Shown: piece after piece, positions 16,435 through 25,679 of the stretch | Layout: each line of letters starts with the position of its first letter | How positions within the stretch are numbered: position 1 is the stretch's first letter | NCBI GenBank assembly: GCA_026985515.1 | Contig: JALSQH010000223.1 | Location: forward strand, 1-26,880 | DNA from: a bacterium | GTDB lineage: Bacteria; JALSQH01 | Direction: 5' to 3' | DNA length: 26,880 bases | Translations under genes and position numbers: made by a program | The notes under the pieces: generated by a model | Told to the model about the DNA's origin: nothing | The model's database searches: none | Seen by the model: only the letters and a program-made list of their open reading frames with translations

Positions 16435-17742
16435 ATGGGAAGTGAATTTCTAACCGAGATTTCGAGAGTTGCCAAGGAAAAGGGTGTAGATAAAAAAAAG
16501 ATACTGGAAGCCTTTGTTGATGCTATACGAGCAACTTTAAAAAAGAAGTATGGTTATGATGAGGAGGATGTTGAGATTGAGGTCAATGAAGAGACAGGTG
16601 ACATTGAGATAGGTGTTTACAAAGAAGTGGTTGAAAAGGTTACTGATCCCTCAAAAGAAGTGTCACTGGAGGAAGCAAGGAAAATATTTGGAGAGGATGA
16701 GGAAATTGAAGTTGGAGACGAGGTGCTGATACCGATAAGTTTTGAAGACTTTTCGAGAGTTGCCATACAGACTTTAAAGCAGATCTTTGCGCAGAAATTG
16801 AGAGAAGCAGAAGTTGAAGCCATAATGGCAGAATTCAAGGATAGGAAAGGCCAGCTTGTTACTGGATATGTGAGGAGAATCGAGAAGAGAAAGGGGAGAA
16901 AGGGTGGAAATATCATAGTTAACCTTGGAAAGGTTGAAGCTGAGGGTATTCTTCCCGAATCGGAACAGATTCCAAAGGAAGTTTATCAACCCGGTGATAA
17001 AATTAAAGTTCTTTTAAAGGAAATAGATACCAATCCCAGAACAGGGGCACCGAAACTTATCCTTTCCCGTGCTGACCCGGATTTCCTGAAGGAGCTTTTC
17101 AGACTGGAAGTACCTGAAGTTTATGAAGGAATAGTGGAAATAAAGGCTGTTGCAAGGGATGTTGGTGTGAGAGCCAAGGTTGCTGTAAAGAGCAATGATC
17201 CTGATGTTGACCCTGTTGGTGCATGTGTAGGAGTGAGGGGTGCCAGAATTCAGAACATAGTTCAGGAGCTTTCTGGAGAGAAAATTGATATAGTTCTGTG
17301 GTCTGAAGATCCTGCCCAGTTCATAGAAAATGCCCTTGCTCCGGCAGAGATTGTCCAGGTTATAATCGATGAAGAGTCTCATTCAATTGAGGTGGTGGTA
17401 CCTGATGATCAACTATCCCTTGCAATTGGTAGCAAAGGTAGAAATGTGAAACTTGCATCTGAACTGACGGGATGGAATATTGACATAAAGAGTGAGTCTG
17501 AGTATCTTGAAAATGCCAAAAAAGTTAAGGAGGCTTTGAGACAGATAGAGGGGATAACCGATTTTGATGTTGAGTTGCTGTTTCACAGTGGTTATTTCTC
17601 AATAAGCGATGTGGCGAGGTCTGAACCGGAAGAGATTGAGAAAACAACAGGCATAGAGCTTGAGAAGGCAAAGAAATATGTTGAATCTGCTAAAAAACTG
17701 CTGGAATCTGGCGAAAAAGTTGAAGAAAAGCAGGAGGAATAA
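16435..17742 (+). CDS. nusA: Transcription termination/antitermination factor NusA
   Basis: 435 aa. Domain order: N-terminal RNA-polymerase-binding domain (1-130, including AFVDAIRATLKKKYG), S1 domain (about 135-205; QLVTGYVRRIEKRKGRKGGNIIVNL), KH1 (about 230-280; ARDVGVRAKVAV then DPVGACVGVRGARIQNIVQEL), KH2 (about 305-370; LAIGSKGRNVKLASELTGW) and one helix-hairpin-helix-like C-terminal unit (about 375-425). It modulates pausing, Rho-independent termination and antitermination. GGAGGAAG precedes the ATG. Its stop overlaps the infB start as TAATG. Confidence 0.97.
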   Translation: MGSEFLTEISRVAKEKGVDKKKILEAFVDAIRATLKKKYGYDEEDVEIEVNEETGDIEIGVYKEVVEKVTDPSKEVSLEEARKIFGEDEEIEVGDEVLIPISFEDFSRVAIQTLKQIFAQKLREAEVEAIMAEFKDRKGQLVTGYVRRIEKRKGRKGGNIIVNLGKVEAEGILPESEQIPKEVYQPGDKIKVLLKEIDTNPRTGAPKLILSRADPDFLKELFRLEVPEVYEGIVEIKAVARDVGVRAKVAVKSNDPDVDPVGACVGVRGARIQNIVQELSGEKIDIVLWSEDPAQFIENALAPAEIVQVIIDEESHSIEVVVPDDQLSLAIGSKGRNVKLASELTGWNIDIKSESEYLENAKKVKEALRQIEGITDFDVELLFHSGYFSISDVARSEPEEIEKTTGIELEKAKKYVESAKKLLESGEKVEEKQEE

Positions 17743-20258
17743 TGGCCAGTAAGAAATTATCTCAGGTTGCCAGTGAACTTGGCGTGAAGCCCAGAGAATT
17801 ACTGGAGTTTGCTCGAAAACATAAATTTCAGGTTGCCACCATTCAGAGTTATATGGATGAGGTGGACATAAGGAAACTGAAAACATTGTTCAAGGAAGAA
17901 AGGGAAGGGAAAAAGGAATCAAAACCCACCCTGAAAAAGAGGGTAAGAAAGAGGGAGAGAAAAGAGGAGAAAGTCGAAAGGGTAGAAGAAGCAGTTGCTC
18001 CAGCTACTGTTGAAGAGAAGGTGGCTGAGAGACCTGAGGCAGTTTCACCTCCTGCTGCTGAAGATAAAGCATTTGAGCAGAAGGAAGTGTCTCCTTCAGT
18101 GGAAGAAAAGAAGGAGGAAGTCGAAGTAGAAACGAAAGTGGAGGAGGGAAAGGAGAAACCAGAGGTAGAAAAGGTTGAGGAACCGGGAAAGGGAGGAGTG
18201 GAGGAAAAGAAAGAGGAAGTTAAAGCTCTTGATGAGGAAAAGATAAAGGAGGAGCTGGAAAAGATAAAGAAAAAAGTGGCTGGAAAAATTGAAGAGGAGG
18301 AGGAAGAAGAGGAAGAGAAGTTTCATCCCCGCAGAAGAATTGTAATGAAGCGAAAGCGGAAAAAGAGGCCCAGGAGAGAGGAAGAGGAATTACTCAGAGA
18401 ACTTGAGGAAGAGGAGCCAGAATTAAAAATATCCGAGGAAGAGGAAAAACAGGAAAAGGTAAAAAAAGAGCCCAGAAGGCCTTCCACACTTCCTCCCAAA
18501 AAGAACATCAAGATTAAAATTGGCAATGAGATTGAGATTAATGAACTCGCCAAAAGTATGAGTGTCAAGATCAGAGATGTCATGAGAAAATTGAAAGAAC
18601 TCGGGATGGATGATCTTGAGGAAACAGACACAATAGATTTTGAAACTGCATCAATAATAGCCACAGAATTTGGCGTCGAGGTTCAGAAAGCTGGCTACAC
18701 TGAGGAAGAACTGCTTGATATACAGCCAGACAAACCTGAGGATCTGGTTCCGAGACCTCCTGTGGTCACAGTTATGGGGCATGTTGATCATGGGAAGACG
18801 ACTCTTCTAGATACTATCAGACAGACCCGTGTGGCTGAGAGGGAGGCAGGCGGGATTACTCAGCACATAGGTGCATCTGTGGTGGAGCTTAAAGGGAAGG
18901 GTACAATAGTCTTCATAGATACTCCCGGTCATGAAGCCTTTACACAGATGAGGGCGAGAGGTGCCCAGGTAACAGATATTGTTGTACTTGTGGTTGCCGC
19001 TGATGACGGTGTTATGCCTCAAACAGAGGAAGCGATAAGCCATGCGAGAGCTGCAGGTGTTCCAATAGTTGTGGCCATAAACAAAATTGATGTTCCAAAT
19101 GCCAATCCAGACAGGGTGAAGAAAGAGCTTGCTGAAAGGGGACTCATACCGGAGGAGTGGGGCGGAGATACATTGATGGTTGAGGTCTCAGCCAGGCAGA
19201 AGATTGGCATTGAAGATCTGCTTGAAATGATCATTTTGCAGGCAGAAATGCTGGAACTCAAAGCCAATCCGAAGAAAAGGGCAGAGGCAGTTGTTATTGA
19301 ATCGAGGCTTGACAAGCATAGAGGTCCTCTTGCCACTGTAATAGTGAAAAATGGGACTCTTCATGTGGGCGATTATGTTGTGGCTGGAATCAACTATGGT
19401 AAGGTCAGGGCTCTTATAAATGATGTGGGGAAGAATGTTAAAAGTGTGGGTCCCTCCTTTCCAGCTGAGGTTATGGGACTTGATGGTGTGGCTCCTGCAG
19501 GAGAGAAACTCTATGCGTTAAAAAATGAAGATGTTGCAAAGAAAATAGTGGAATTGAGGAAAAACAGGCTGAAGAAGGAAAGTGAAGCGGCACCGAAGAG
19601 TGTTTCTCTTGAAGATCTCTTCAGGCTTGCCCAGGAAGGTGATGTAAAGGAACTTAACATAGTTTTGAAAACAGATGTTCAGGGTACAGCAGAAGCGGTC
19701 AAACAGGCTCTGGAGAAGCTTTCCACAGATGAAGTAAAGGTCAGAGTTGTCCATACAGGAGTTGGAGGAATAACAGAAAGTGATGTTATGCTTGCTTCTG
19801 CATCAAAGGGAATAATCATCGGATTTAATGTGAGGCCTGACAATAAAGCGATGAAACTGGCAAAAACTGAAGGTGTGGAAATCTACACCAGTAGAGTGAT
19901 ATATGAACTTGTTGATCTGATTAAAAAATCCCTTGAAGGGATGCTTGCTCCTGAGGAGAAGGAGGTCTATCACGGCAGGGCTGAAGTGAGGCAAACCTTC
20001 AATATTCCAAAAGTGGGAACTGTTGCAGGGTGTTACGTTGTTGATGGTTTCATCCGTAGAAGTGATAATGTCAGGGTAATAAGGGAAGGGAAGATTATTT
20101 TTGAGAGCAGGATAGCTTCCCTGAAGAGATTTAAAGAAGATGTAACTGAGGTGAAAGAGGGTTACGAGTGCGGTGTGGGTATTGAGGGTTTCAACGACAT
20201 AAAAGTGGGAGATATTCTGGAAGCCTTTGAAATTGAAAAAGTTAAAAAAACTCTCTGA
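17742..20258 (+). CDS. infB: Translation initiation factor IF-2
   Basis: 838 aa. A first IF2-N module (1-50, LSQVASELGVKPRELLEFAR) is followed by about 190 residues of Lys/Glu/Val-rich low complexity with a run of nine Glu near residues 185-193. A second IF2-N module (about 258-310) comes next. GTPase: G1 GHVDHGKT (346-353), GGITQHIGA, G3 DTPGHEAFTQMRARGA, G4 NKIDVP, then domains II, III and IV, with IF2-C ending near residue 835. It places initiator tRNA on the 30S subunit and drives subunit joining. The GGAGG inside the end of nusA serves as ribosome site; 1-nt overlap with nusA. In-frame internal starts giving shorter IF2 forms, as in E. coli, cannot be judged here. Confidence 0.97.
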   Translation: MASKKLSQVASELGVKPRELLEFARKHKFQVATIQSYMDEVDIRKLKTLFKEEREGKKESKPTLKKRVRKRERKEEKVERVEEAVAPATVEEKVAERPEAVSPPAAEDKAFEQKEVSPSVEEKKEEVEVETKVEEGKEKPEVEKVEEPGKGGVEEKKEEVKALDEEKIKEELEKIKKKVAGKIEEEEEEEEEKFHPRRRIVMKRKRKKRPRREEEELLRELEEEEPELKISEEEEKQEKVKKEPRRPSTLPPKKNIKIKIGNEIEINELAKSMSVKIRDVMRKLKELGMDDLEETDTIDFETASIIATEFGVEVQKAGYTEEELLDIQPDKPEDLVPRPPVVTVMGHVDHGKTTLLDTIRQTRVAEREAGGITQHIGASVVELKGKGTIVFIDTPGHEAFTQMRARGAQVTDIVVLVVAADDGVMPQTEEAISHARAAGVPIVVAINKIDVPNANPDRVKKELAERGLIPEEWGGDTLMVEVSARQKIGIEDLLEMIILQAEMLELKANPKKRAEAVVIESRLDKHRGPLATVIVKNGTLHVGDYVVAGINYGKVRALINDVGKNVKSVGPSFPAEVMGLDGVAPAGEKLYALKNEDVAKKIVELRKNRLKKESEAAPKSVSLEDLFRLAQEGDVKELNIVLKTDVQGTAEAVKQALEKLSTDEVKVRVVHTGVGGITESDVMLASASKGIIIGFNVRPDNKAMKLAKTEGVEIYTSRVIYELVDLIKKSLEGMLAPEEKEVYHGRAEVRQTFNIPKVGTVAGCYVVDGFIRRSDNVRVIREGKIIFESRIASLKRFKEDVTEVKEGYECGVGIEGFNDIKVGDILEAFEIEKVKKTL

Positions 20259-20267
20259 TATATTTCC

Positions 20268-20555
20268 ATGTACGTGGGAGTTTACAAATTGACCCTCTAT
20301 ATTTATGGGGTGGCGTCGCTCAAGGAGAAAAGAAGAGTATTGCAGAAAATAAAGGATCGTTTCAGGAACAAGTTTCACTTTCCCCTTGTTGAGGTTGAGG
20401 ATCAGGATTTGTGGCAGAAGGCTGTCCTCGGCGGTTCAACCGTTAGCGCAGATGACAGGTATCTTGAAGTCGTGTTTGAAAAAATGAAGGACTTCCTTGA
20501 AACTTTCCCGGAAGTTGAACTGATAGACAGCGAAAGAGAAATTTTTACCTATTGA
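20268..20555 (+). CDS. DUF503 / YlxP-like protein
   Basis: 95 aa, ferredoxin-like DUF503 family: MYVGVYKLTLYIYGVASLKEKRRV, a basic RFRNKFHF segment, VEVEDQDLWQKAVLGGS and a C-terminal helix. YlxP occupies the same place between infB and rbfA in Bacillus and many other bacteria, where it has been linked to ribosome assembly; its exact biochemical role is poorly defined. The ATG is 9 nt after the infB stop and no Shine-Dalgarno is visible, so it is probably translated by coupling to infB. rbfA follows after 6 nt. Confidence 0.92.
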   Translation: MYVGVYKLTLYIYGVASLKEKRRVLQKIKDRFRNKFHFPLVEVEDQDLWQKAVLGGSTVSADDRYLEVVFEKMKDFLETFPEVELIDSEREIFTY

Positions 20556-20561
20556 GGAAAG

Positions 20562-20915
20562 ATGAAGGGGTACAGAAGAGAAGACAGAGTTGCTGAATTG
20601 CTGCTGGAAGAAATATCTGCAATTGTAATGAGAGAGCTTAAAGATCCCCGGGTGTCTGGTGTGACCATCACTGGAGTTAAAGTTTCTCCTGACCTTGGAT
20701 ACGCTAAAGTTTTTTACATTTCCACATTTGGAAATAATGATGAGGCGGGGGAAGGATTGAGACATTCTGCTGGATTTATAAGGTATGAGTTAAAAAAGAG
20801 ATTGAGTCTGAGACACATACCGCAGCTTAACTTTATTTACGACGATAGTTTTGACTATGGGGAGAGAATTGACAGGCTTATTGAGGAAATAGAAGAGGGG
20901 GAAGGGGATGAGTGA
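20562..20915 (+). CDS. rbfA: 30S ribosome-binding factor RbfA
   Basis: 117 aa. KH-like RbfA fold: YRREDRVAELLLEEISAIVMRELKDPRV, SGVTITGVKVSPDLGYAKVFY, HSAGFIRYELKKRLSLRHIPQLNF and DDSFDYGERIDRLI, all conserved family blocks. It aids late 30S maturation, partnering with RimP and IF-2, which are encoded in the same operon. GAGGAAAG precedes the ATG. The acidic tail overlaps the nrnA start by 8 nt. Confidence 0.96.
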   Translation: MKGYRREDRVAELLLEEISAIVMRELKDPRVSGVTITGVKVSPDLGYAKVFYISTFGNNDEAGEGLRHSAGFIRYELKKRLSLRHIPQLNFIYDDSFDYGERIDRLIEEIEEGEGDE

Positions 20916-21882
20916 GTTGCCGTACGCCGAAGCTATTGAGCTCCTTTCCATGTCAGATTCATTCTTCATAGCTACCCACAGTAATCCTGATGGAGATACG
21001 ATCGGTTCAGCACTGGCACTCTGGAATTACCTTTCAAATGCGGGTAAAAAGGACCTCTTCCTGTATAATGAGGGCAAGATTCCCTATTACCTTGAATTTC
21101 TGAAGGGACACGAAAATTTCAGCACCGGTGTGCCTGATAGAGAATTTGATGTTGCTGTGTTAATAGATGTAGGTGATCTTGAGAGGGTAAATGAGGATCT
21201 TGGAAAGAAATTAAAATTCAGGCATTCCCTTGTAATTGATCATCACCTTACAGTTACTGGATTTGGCGATATTAAGTTGATAGATTCAGATGCAGCAGCA
21301 ACTGGAGTGATTCTCTACAGATTGATGAAAAAGTGGAAAGAGGAATGGATCAGTGTTGATGCCGCAGAGGCAATTTACACAGCTATATTCACAGATACAG
21401 GATCTTTCAGATTTTCCAATACAGATTCAGAATCTCTGCACATCGCCGCTGAGCTTGTGAGGAAAGGGGTTGACCCTTCCCGGGTTGCTTCGAATGTTTA
21501 TGAAAATTATCCTTTTTCCAAACTGCATCTTTTATCAGCGGTGCTCTCCACCCTCACCCGTGATATAAAGGGCAGGTGGGCATACATTGTTGTAACCAGA
21601 GATATGTTTGCAAGAACAGGGGCCACACCAGATATGCTTGAGGAAGTGATAAATTATGTCAGGGGTATAAGGGGGGTTGAAGTGGCCATTCAGTTCAGAG
21701 AGATTGAGGAGAATGTTTACAAAGTTGGATTCAGATCAAAAAGAGTTGATGTGGAAAGAATAGCAAGAAAATTTGGTGGTGGTGGTCACAAAAATGCTTC
21801 CGGTTGCAAGATTACAGGTCCCTATGAAAAAATTGTTTCTGATGTGGTGAGGGAAGTGGAAAGGAGTCTTCAGAATGGGTGA
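20908..21882 (+). CDS. nrnA: DHH/DHHA1 phosphoesterase, NrnA-type nanoRNase/pAp phosphatase
   Basis: 324 aa. DHH domain: NPDGDTIGS (26-34) with Asp28 and Asp30, VLIDVGD, the DHH triad at 111-113 (VIDHH) and FTDTGSFRF. DHHA1 substrate-binding domain: KVGFRSK..VDVERIARKFGGGGH (glycines 290-293, His294) then KNASGC. It would degrade 2-5 nt RNAs to mononucleotides and may hydrolyse 3'-phosphoadenosine 5'-phosphate. The position between rbfA and truB is shared by many bacteria and fits NrnA rather than RecJ, which is longer. Start ATG lies inside rbfA (8-nt overlap) after GAAGGGG. Confidence 0.93.
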   Translation: MSELPYAEAIELLSMSDSFFIATHSNPDGDTIGSALALWNYLSNAGKKDLFLYNEGKIPYYLEFLKGHENFSTGVPDREFDVAVLIDVGDLERVNEDLGKKLKFRHSLVIDHHLTVTGFGDIKLIDSDAAATGVILYRLMKKWKEEWISVDAAEAIYTAIFTDTGSFRFSNTDSESLHIAAELVRKGVDPSRVASNVYENYPFSKLHLLSAVLSTLTRDIKGRWAYIVVTRDMFARTGATPDMLEEVINYVRGIRGVEVAIQFREIEENVYKVGFRSKRVDVERIARKFGGGGHKNASGCKITGPYEKIVSDVVREVERSLQNG

Positions 21883-22780
21883 AATAGAAGGTGTGATAAA
21901 TATCAATAAGCCACCAGGGATTTCCAGCAGGGAGACGGGAGAGAAGGTTAAAGAGATTCTGAAGGTTAAGAAAGTGGGACATGCAGGTACCCTTGATCCA
22001 ATGGCGAGGGGGGTTTTGCTGATTCTTGTTGGAAACGCGAGCAAGTTAAGCCAGTTCCTGACGGCACTTGATAAGGTTTATCTCTTCAGGATGAAACTGG
22101 GGGAAAGGAGACTTACGGGGGATGCTACAGGTGAAGTGATTGAGAGAAAACCGGTTCCAGAACTTTCAAGGGAGAGGATCGAGGAAGTTCTGCAAAAATT
22201 CAGGGGAGAAATCCTTCAGAGTCCTCACCCGTTTTCTGCGGTTAAGTACAGGGGAAGGCCCCTTTACAAGTATGCGAGGGAGGGAAATTTGATCAAACTT
22301 GAACCAAGAAAGGTGTACATCAGGGAAATTGAGCTTGTTGATTTTACTGAGGATGAAATTGCAGTAAAAGTTACAACTTCAAGTGGCGTATATATCAGAA
22401 CCCTAGCAGAAGAAATTGGCAGAGAGCTTGGTAGTGTTGCATACTTGAGTTATTTAAACAGGCTCAGGGTTGGAAGATTTCAGCTGGAAGATTCGGTAAC
22501 CCTTGAAGCTCTGGAGGAAAGTGTAAAAAGGGGAGATGTGTTTAAACATATCATACCTATGGTTGAAGTAATTGATATGAGGAAAATAAAGGTTAACAGA
22601 CAGGTGGCCTCTCTTGTATTAAGGGGAGTTCCAATTAGTCAGATTCTTGGTGCCAGGTTTGAGATAATTGAGCCGGGAGAGAAATTTGCAATAATAAGTG
22701 AAAATGGAAAGAAATTGTATGCCATTGCTGAAAAGGGGAGGAACGGAACATTCAGATATGTAAGGGTCTTCACAGGGTAG
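21875..22780 (+). CDS. truB: tRNA pseudouridine-55 synthase TruB
   Basis: 301 aa. GVININKPPGISS at the start, catalytic Asp41 in HAGTLDPMARGVL, SAVKYRGRPLYKYAREG (motif with the active-site Tyr) and SSGVYIRTLAEEIGRELG, followed by LRRL-like LNRLRVGRF. The C-terminal segment from about residue 230 is a PUA-like RNA-binding domain. It makes pseudouridine 55 in the T loop of tRNAs. AAGGAG lies 8 nt before the ATG; 8-nt overlap with nrnA, the same geometry as rbfA/nrnA. Confidence 0.96.
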   Translation: MGEIEGVININKPPGISSRETGEKVKEILKVKKVGHAGTLDPMARGVLLILVGNASKLSQFLTALDKVYLFRMKLGERRLTGDATGEVIERKPVPELSRERIEEVLQKFRGEILQSPHPFSAVKYRGRPLYKYAREGNLIKLEPRKVYIREIELVDFTEDEIAVKVTTSSGVYIRTLAEEIGRELGSVAYLSYLNRLRVGRFQLEDSVTLEALEESVKRGDVFKHIIPMVEVIDMRKIKVNRQVASLVLRGVPISQILGARFEIIEPGEKFAIISENGKKLYAIAEKGRNGTFRYVRVFTG

Positions 22781-22812
22781 TTGAAATAAAAATGGATTTG
22801 TCATAATATAAT
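22781..22812 (+). promoter_or_regulatory. Probable internal promoter for rpsO-pnp
   Basis: TTGAAA (22781-22786) begins one base after the truB stop. After 17 nt comes TAATAT (22804-22809), overlapping a perfect TATAAT (22807-22812, spacing 20). The short AT-rich gap before rpsO is otherwise empty. The predicted leader is only about 25 nt. Confidence 0.5.
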
Positions 22813-22841
22813 ATACCAAAAAAACAAGGGGGAAAATTCAG

Positions 22842-23111
22842 ATGGCTCTTACGAAGGAAGAAAAAAAGATGATTATTAACAACTTCAGAATTCATGAAAA
22901 TGATACAGGTTCTGTGGAGGTACAGATAGCCCTTCTCACAGAAAGGATAAACTACATTACGGAGCATCTTAAAGTTCACAAAAAGGATAAGCATTCCAGA
23001 CTGGGGCTTATAAAACTTGTTTCAAAGCGCAAGAAATTGTTAAAGTATCTCATGAGAGAAAATCCACAGAAGTACTTTGAAATTACCAGGAAACTTGGCA
23101 TAAGAAGATAG
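22842..23111 (+). CDS. rpsO: 30S ribosomal protein S15
   Basis: 89 aa, the standard S15 length. Conserved blocks: [42 protein letters not shown] and [11 protein letters not shown], ending near [12 protein letters not shown]. It is a primary binder of the central domain of 16S rRNA. AAGGGGGA precedes the ATG. It is followed after 10 nt by pnp, the very widely conserved rpsO-pnp pair. The short leader leaves little room for the pseudoknot used for S15 autoregulation in E. coli. Confidence 0.98.
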   Translation: MALTKEEKKMIINNFRIHENDTGSVEVQIALLTERINYITEHLKVHKKDKHSRLGLIKLVSKRKKLLKYLMRENPQKYFEITRKLGIRR

Positions 23112-23121
23112 AGGAGAGAAA

Positions 23122-25221
23122 ATGGATCCAGTAGTAGTTTCCACTGAAGTAGGCGGAAGAGTATTATCAATTGAAACGGGAAGAGTTGCAAAGCAGGCAA
23201 ATGGTTCTGTACTTGTGAGGTATGGTGATACGGTGGTCCTCGTGACCGCTGTAATGTCCAGGAAGGAGATGGAAGATATTGATTTTCTTCCTCTCACTGT
23301 CAATTATCAAGAACAGTTTTATGCCGTGGGAAAAATACCTGGCGGATTCATAAAGAGAGAGGGGAAACCCTCAGATCATGAAGTTCTTGTATCAAGGGTA
23401 ATTGATAGATCGATAAGACCTCTTTTCCCCGAAGGTTACAAGTATGATACCCAGGTAATAGCAATGGTTTTATCCTTTGACAAGGATAATGATCCGACAC
23501 CTCTTGCGATAATTGGTGCATCTGCGGCTCTTTACATTTCTGATATACCTTATGAAGTACCCATTGCCGCAGCTATTGTGGGAAGAGTGGATGGCCAATA
23601 TGTCATAAATCCGACACAGGAACAGGAAGAGAAAAGCGACCTCAATATTACAGTCTCTTCTTCCAGTGACAGCATTGTTATGGTAGAGGGTGGAGCAAAA
23701 TTTGTTCCAGAAAAGGATATTCTGGGTGCCCTTGATTTTGGATTTAAAGAGGTTCAGAAGATAATAGAGATTCAGAAGGAACTGAGGGAGAAGGCTGGAA
23801 AAGAAAAAATAAAAATTGAAGTGAAGAAACTGGATGAAGAAACGACAAGACTTATTGAGGAGAAATACGCAGGCAGATTAAATGAAGCAATAAGAATAAA
23901 GGAGAAGCTCAAGAGATACAGGGCCATTGATGAAATACTGGAAGATGTTATTTCAGAATTTGGTAACGATGATCCTGAGAGAATTCTTCTTATCAAGAAC
24001 GCCTTTGATGAGTTAAAGAAGAAGCTTGTCAGGAATCTGATCAAAAGTGGTGTTAGAATTGATGGAAGAAAGTATGACGAAATAAGACCTATTTCCATTG
24101 AAGTGGGAGTTTTGCCCAGAGCTCACGGCTCTGCTCTCTTTACCAGAGGTGAAACTCAGGCTCTCGTTGCAACAACTCTCGGCACACACGAAGATGAACA
24201 GATGGTTGACACAATTGAGGGAGAAAGTTTTAAGAAATTTATGCTTCACTATAATTTCCCACCCTTCAGTGTTGGAGAGGTGAGGCCACTGCGAGCTCCC
24301 GGAAGAAGAGAGATCGGTCACGGTGCTCTTGCTGAGAGAGCCATTCAGCCAGCCATGCCTTCTGAGGAAGAGTTTCCTTATACCATAAGAGTTGTATCAG
24401 ATATTATGGAATCCAATGGTTCTTCCTCAATGGCAACTGTGTGCGGTGCTTCTCTTTCGCTTATGGATGCAGGAGTACCCATAAAAACGGATGTGGCTGG
24501 AATCGCAATGGGACTTTTGAAGGAAGGTGACCAGTTTATAATTTTGAGTGACATTCTTGGGGATGAGGATCACCTTGGAGATATGGATTTTAAAGTGGCT
24601 GGAAATGACAGAGGGATATCCGCCATCCAGATGGATATAAAAATCAAAGGTATTGGAATGGATATCCTTGAAAAGGCCCTTGAACAGGCGAGAAAGGGAA
24701 GGCTCTATATTCTTTCAAAGATGAGAGAGGTGATAAGCAAACCAAGAGATGAAATAAGCAAGTTTGCTCCGAGATACTACACCATGAATATCAATCCTGA
24801 ACGAATAAGGGATTTAATTGGACCCGGTGGGAAAACGATAAAACGAATAATTGGGGATACAGGAGTCACCATTGATATTCAGGAGGATGGAAGGGTTGTG
24901 ATATATGCACCTTCACTGACAAGCCTGAATGAGGCCATTGAGAAAATAAAGGAAGTTACCAGAGAGATAGAGGTTGGGAAAATTTATCAGGGCGTTGTTA
25001 AGAGAATTGCTCCCTATGGTGCCTTTGTAGAAATATTACCTGGTGTGGAAGGGTTGCTTCACATTTCACAACTGGAAAACAGAAAAGTTAACAGAGTTGA
25101 GGATGTGGTGAATGTGGGAGATGTGGTGCCGGTAAAGGTGATAGAACTTGATGAACTTGGAAGACCAAGATTAAGCAGAAAAGAAGCACTCAAAGAGATT
25201 CAGAACTCTTCTGATAAGTGA
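23122..25221 (+). CDS. pnp: Polyribonucleotide nucleotidyltransferase (PNPase)
   Basis: 699 aa, full length. First RNase-PH-like domain about 10-215 ([26 protein letters not shown]), alpha-helical linker about 220-310, second RNase-PH domain about 315-545 ([44 protein letters not shown] with the phosphate site), KH domain about 555-615 ([17 protein letters not shown]) and S1 domain about 620-690 ([28 protein letters not shown]). It performs phosphorolytic 3'-5' RNA decay as a trimer, in the cytoplasm. GAGGAGAG precedes the ATG; 4-nt overlap with dut. Confidence 0.98.
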   Translation: MDPVVVSTEVGGRVLSIETGRVAKQANGSVLVRYGDTVVLVTAVMSRKEMEDIDFLPLTVNYQEQFYAVGKIPGGFIKREGKPSDHEVLVSRVIDRSIRPLFPEGYKYDTQVIAMVLSFDKDNDPTPLAIIGASAALYISDIPYEVPIAAAIVGRVDGQYVINPTQEQEEKSDLNITVSSSSDSIVMVEGGAKFVPEKDILGALDFGFKEVQKIIEIQKELREKAGKEKIKIEVKKLDEETTRLIEEKYAGRLNEAIRIKEKLKRYRAIDEILEDVISEFGNDDPERILLIKNAFDELKKKLVRNLIKSGVRIDGRKYDEIRPISIEVGVLPRAHGSALFTRGETQALVATTLGTHEDEQMVDTIEGESFKKFMLHYNFPPFSVGEVRPLRAPGRREIGHGALAERAIQPAMPSEEEFPYTIRVVSDIMESNGSSSMATVCGASLSLMDAGVPIKTDVAGIAMGLLKEGDQFIILSDILGDEDHLGDMDFKVAGNDRGISAIQMDIKIKGIGMDILEKALEQARKGRLYILSKMREVISKPRDEISKFAPRYYTMNINPERIRDLIGPGGKTIKRIIGDTGVTIDIQEDGRVVIYAPSLTSLNEAIEKIKEVTREIEVGKIYQGVVKRIAPYGAFVEILPGVEGLLHISQLENRKVNRVEDVVNVGDVVPVKVIELDELGRPRLSRKEALKEIQNSSDK

Positions 25222-25679
25222 AGTTGGAAACTGTACCTGTAAAGATCAAAATCCTTGATGACAGGGTGAGGAAGCTCAATCTTCTCCCCCGCTACATGAC
25301 AAAATTTTCAAGTGGAATGGATCTTCATGCTCTGCCGGAGGAGGAAGTTACCGTTAAGCCTGGAAAAATAGCTCTTATTCCAACAGGTATTGCTGTGGCA
25401 ATACCTCCCGGGTATGAGATTCAACTCAGACCACGCAGTGGACTGGCTTTTCGTTATGGGGTTACACTTCCCAATACTCCAGGAACAATTGATTCTGATT
25501 ACAGGGGTGAAATAAAGGTCATAATTATAAATCTGGGAGAGAAAGACTTTGTTATTCGCCCTGGAGATAGAATCGCGCAGATGGTCCTCGTGCCCGTGTG
25601 CAGGATAGAATGGGAAGAGGTTGAAGAACTACCTTCCACAGAAAGGGGAGACGGGGGTTTTGGTCACACAGGTTTTTAG
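25218..25679 (+). CDS. dut: Deoxyuridine 5'-triphosphate nucleotidohydrolase
   Basis: 153 aa. All five dUTPase motifs are present: [44 protein letters not shown] and [14 protein letters not shown], whose Phe stacks on the uracil. It hydrolyses dUTP to dUMP and pyrophosphate, as a trimer. The start is GTG inside the pnp stop (GTGA, 4-nt overlap) with no Shine-Dalgarno, so translation most likely depends on coupling with pnp. The stop shares the TTAG sequence with the convergent LarE-like gene. Confidence 0.96.
   Translation: MKLETVPVKIKILDDRVRKLNLLPRYMTKFSSGMDLHALPEEEVTVKPGKIALIPTGIAVAIPPGYEIQLRPRSGLAFRYGVTLPNTPGTIDSDYRGEIKVIIINLGEKDFVIRPGDRIAQMVLVPVCRIEWEEVEELPSTERGDGGFGHTGF

Noticed and set aside
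19803-20378. 191-aa minus-strand frame across the infB end and the DUF503 gene
   Set aside because: Antisense to two conserved genes in a conserved order; no motif, and no promoter or ribosome site seen.
22801-22815. AT-rich TATAATATA stretch as a short tandem repeat
   Set aside because: Only about 12 bases long and better explained as the -10 region of the rpsO promoter.
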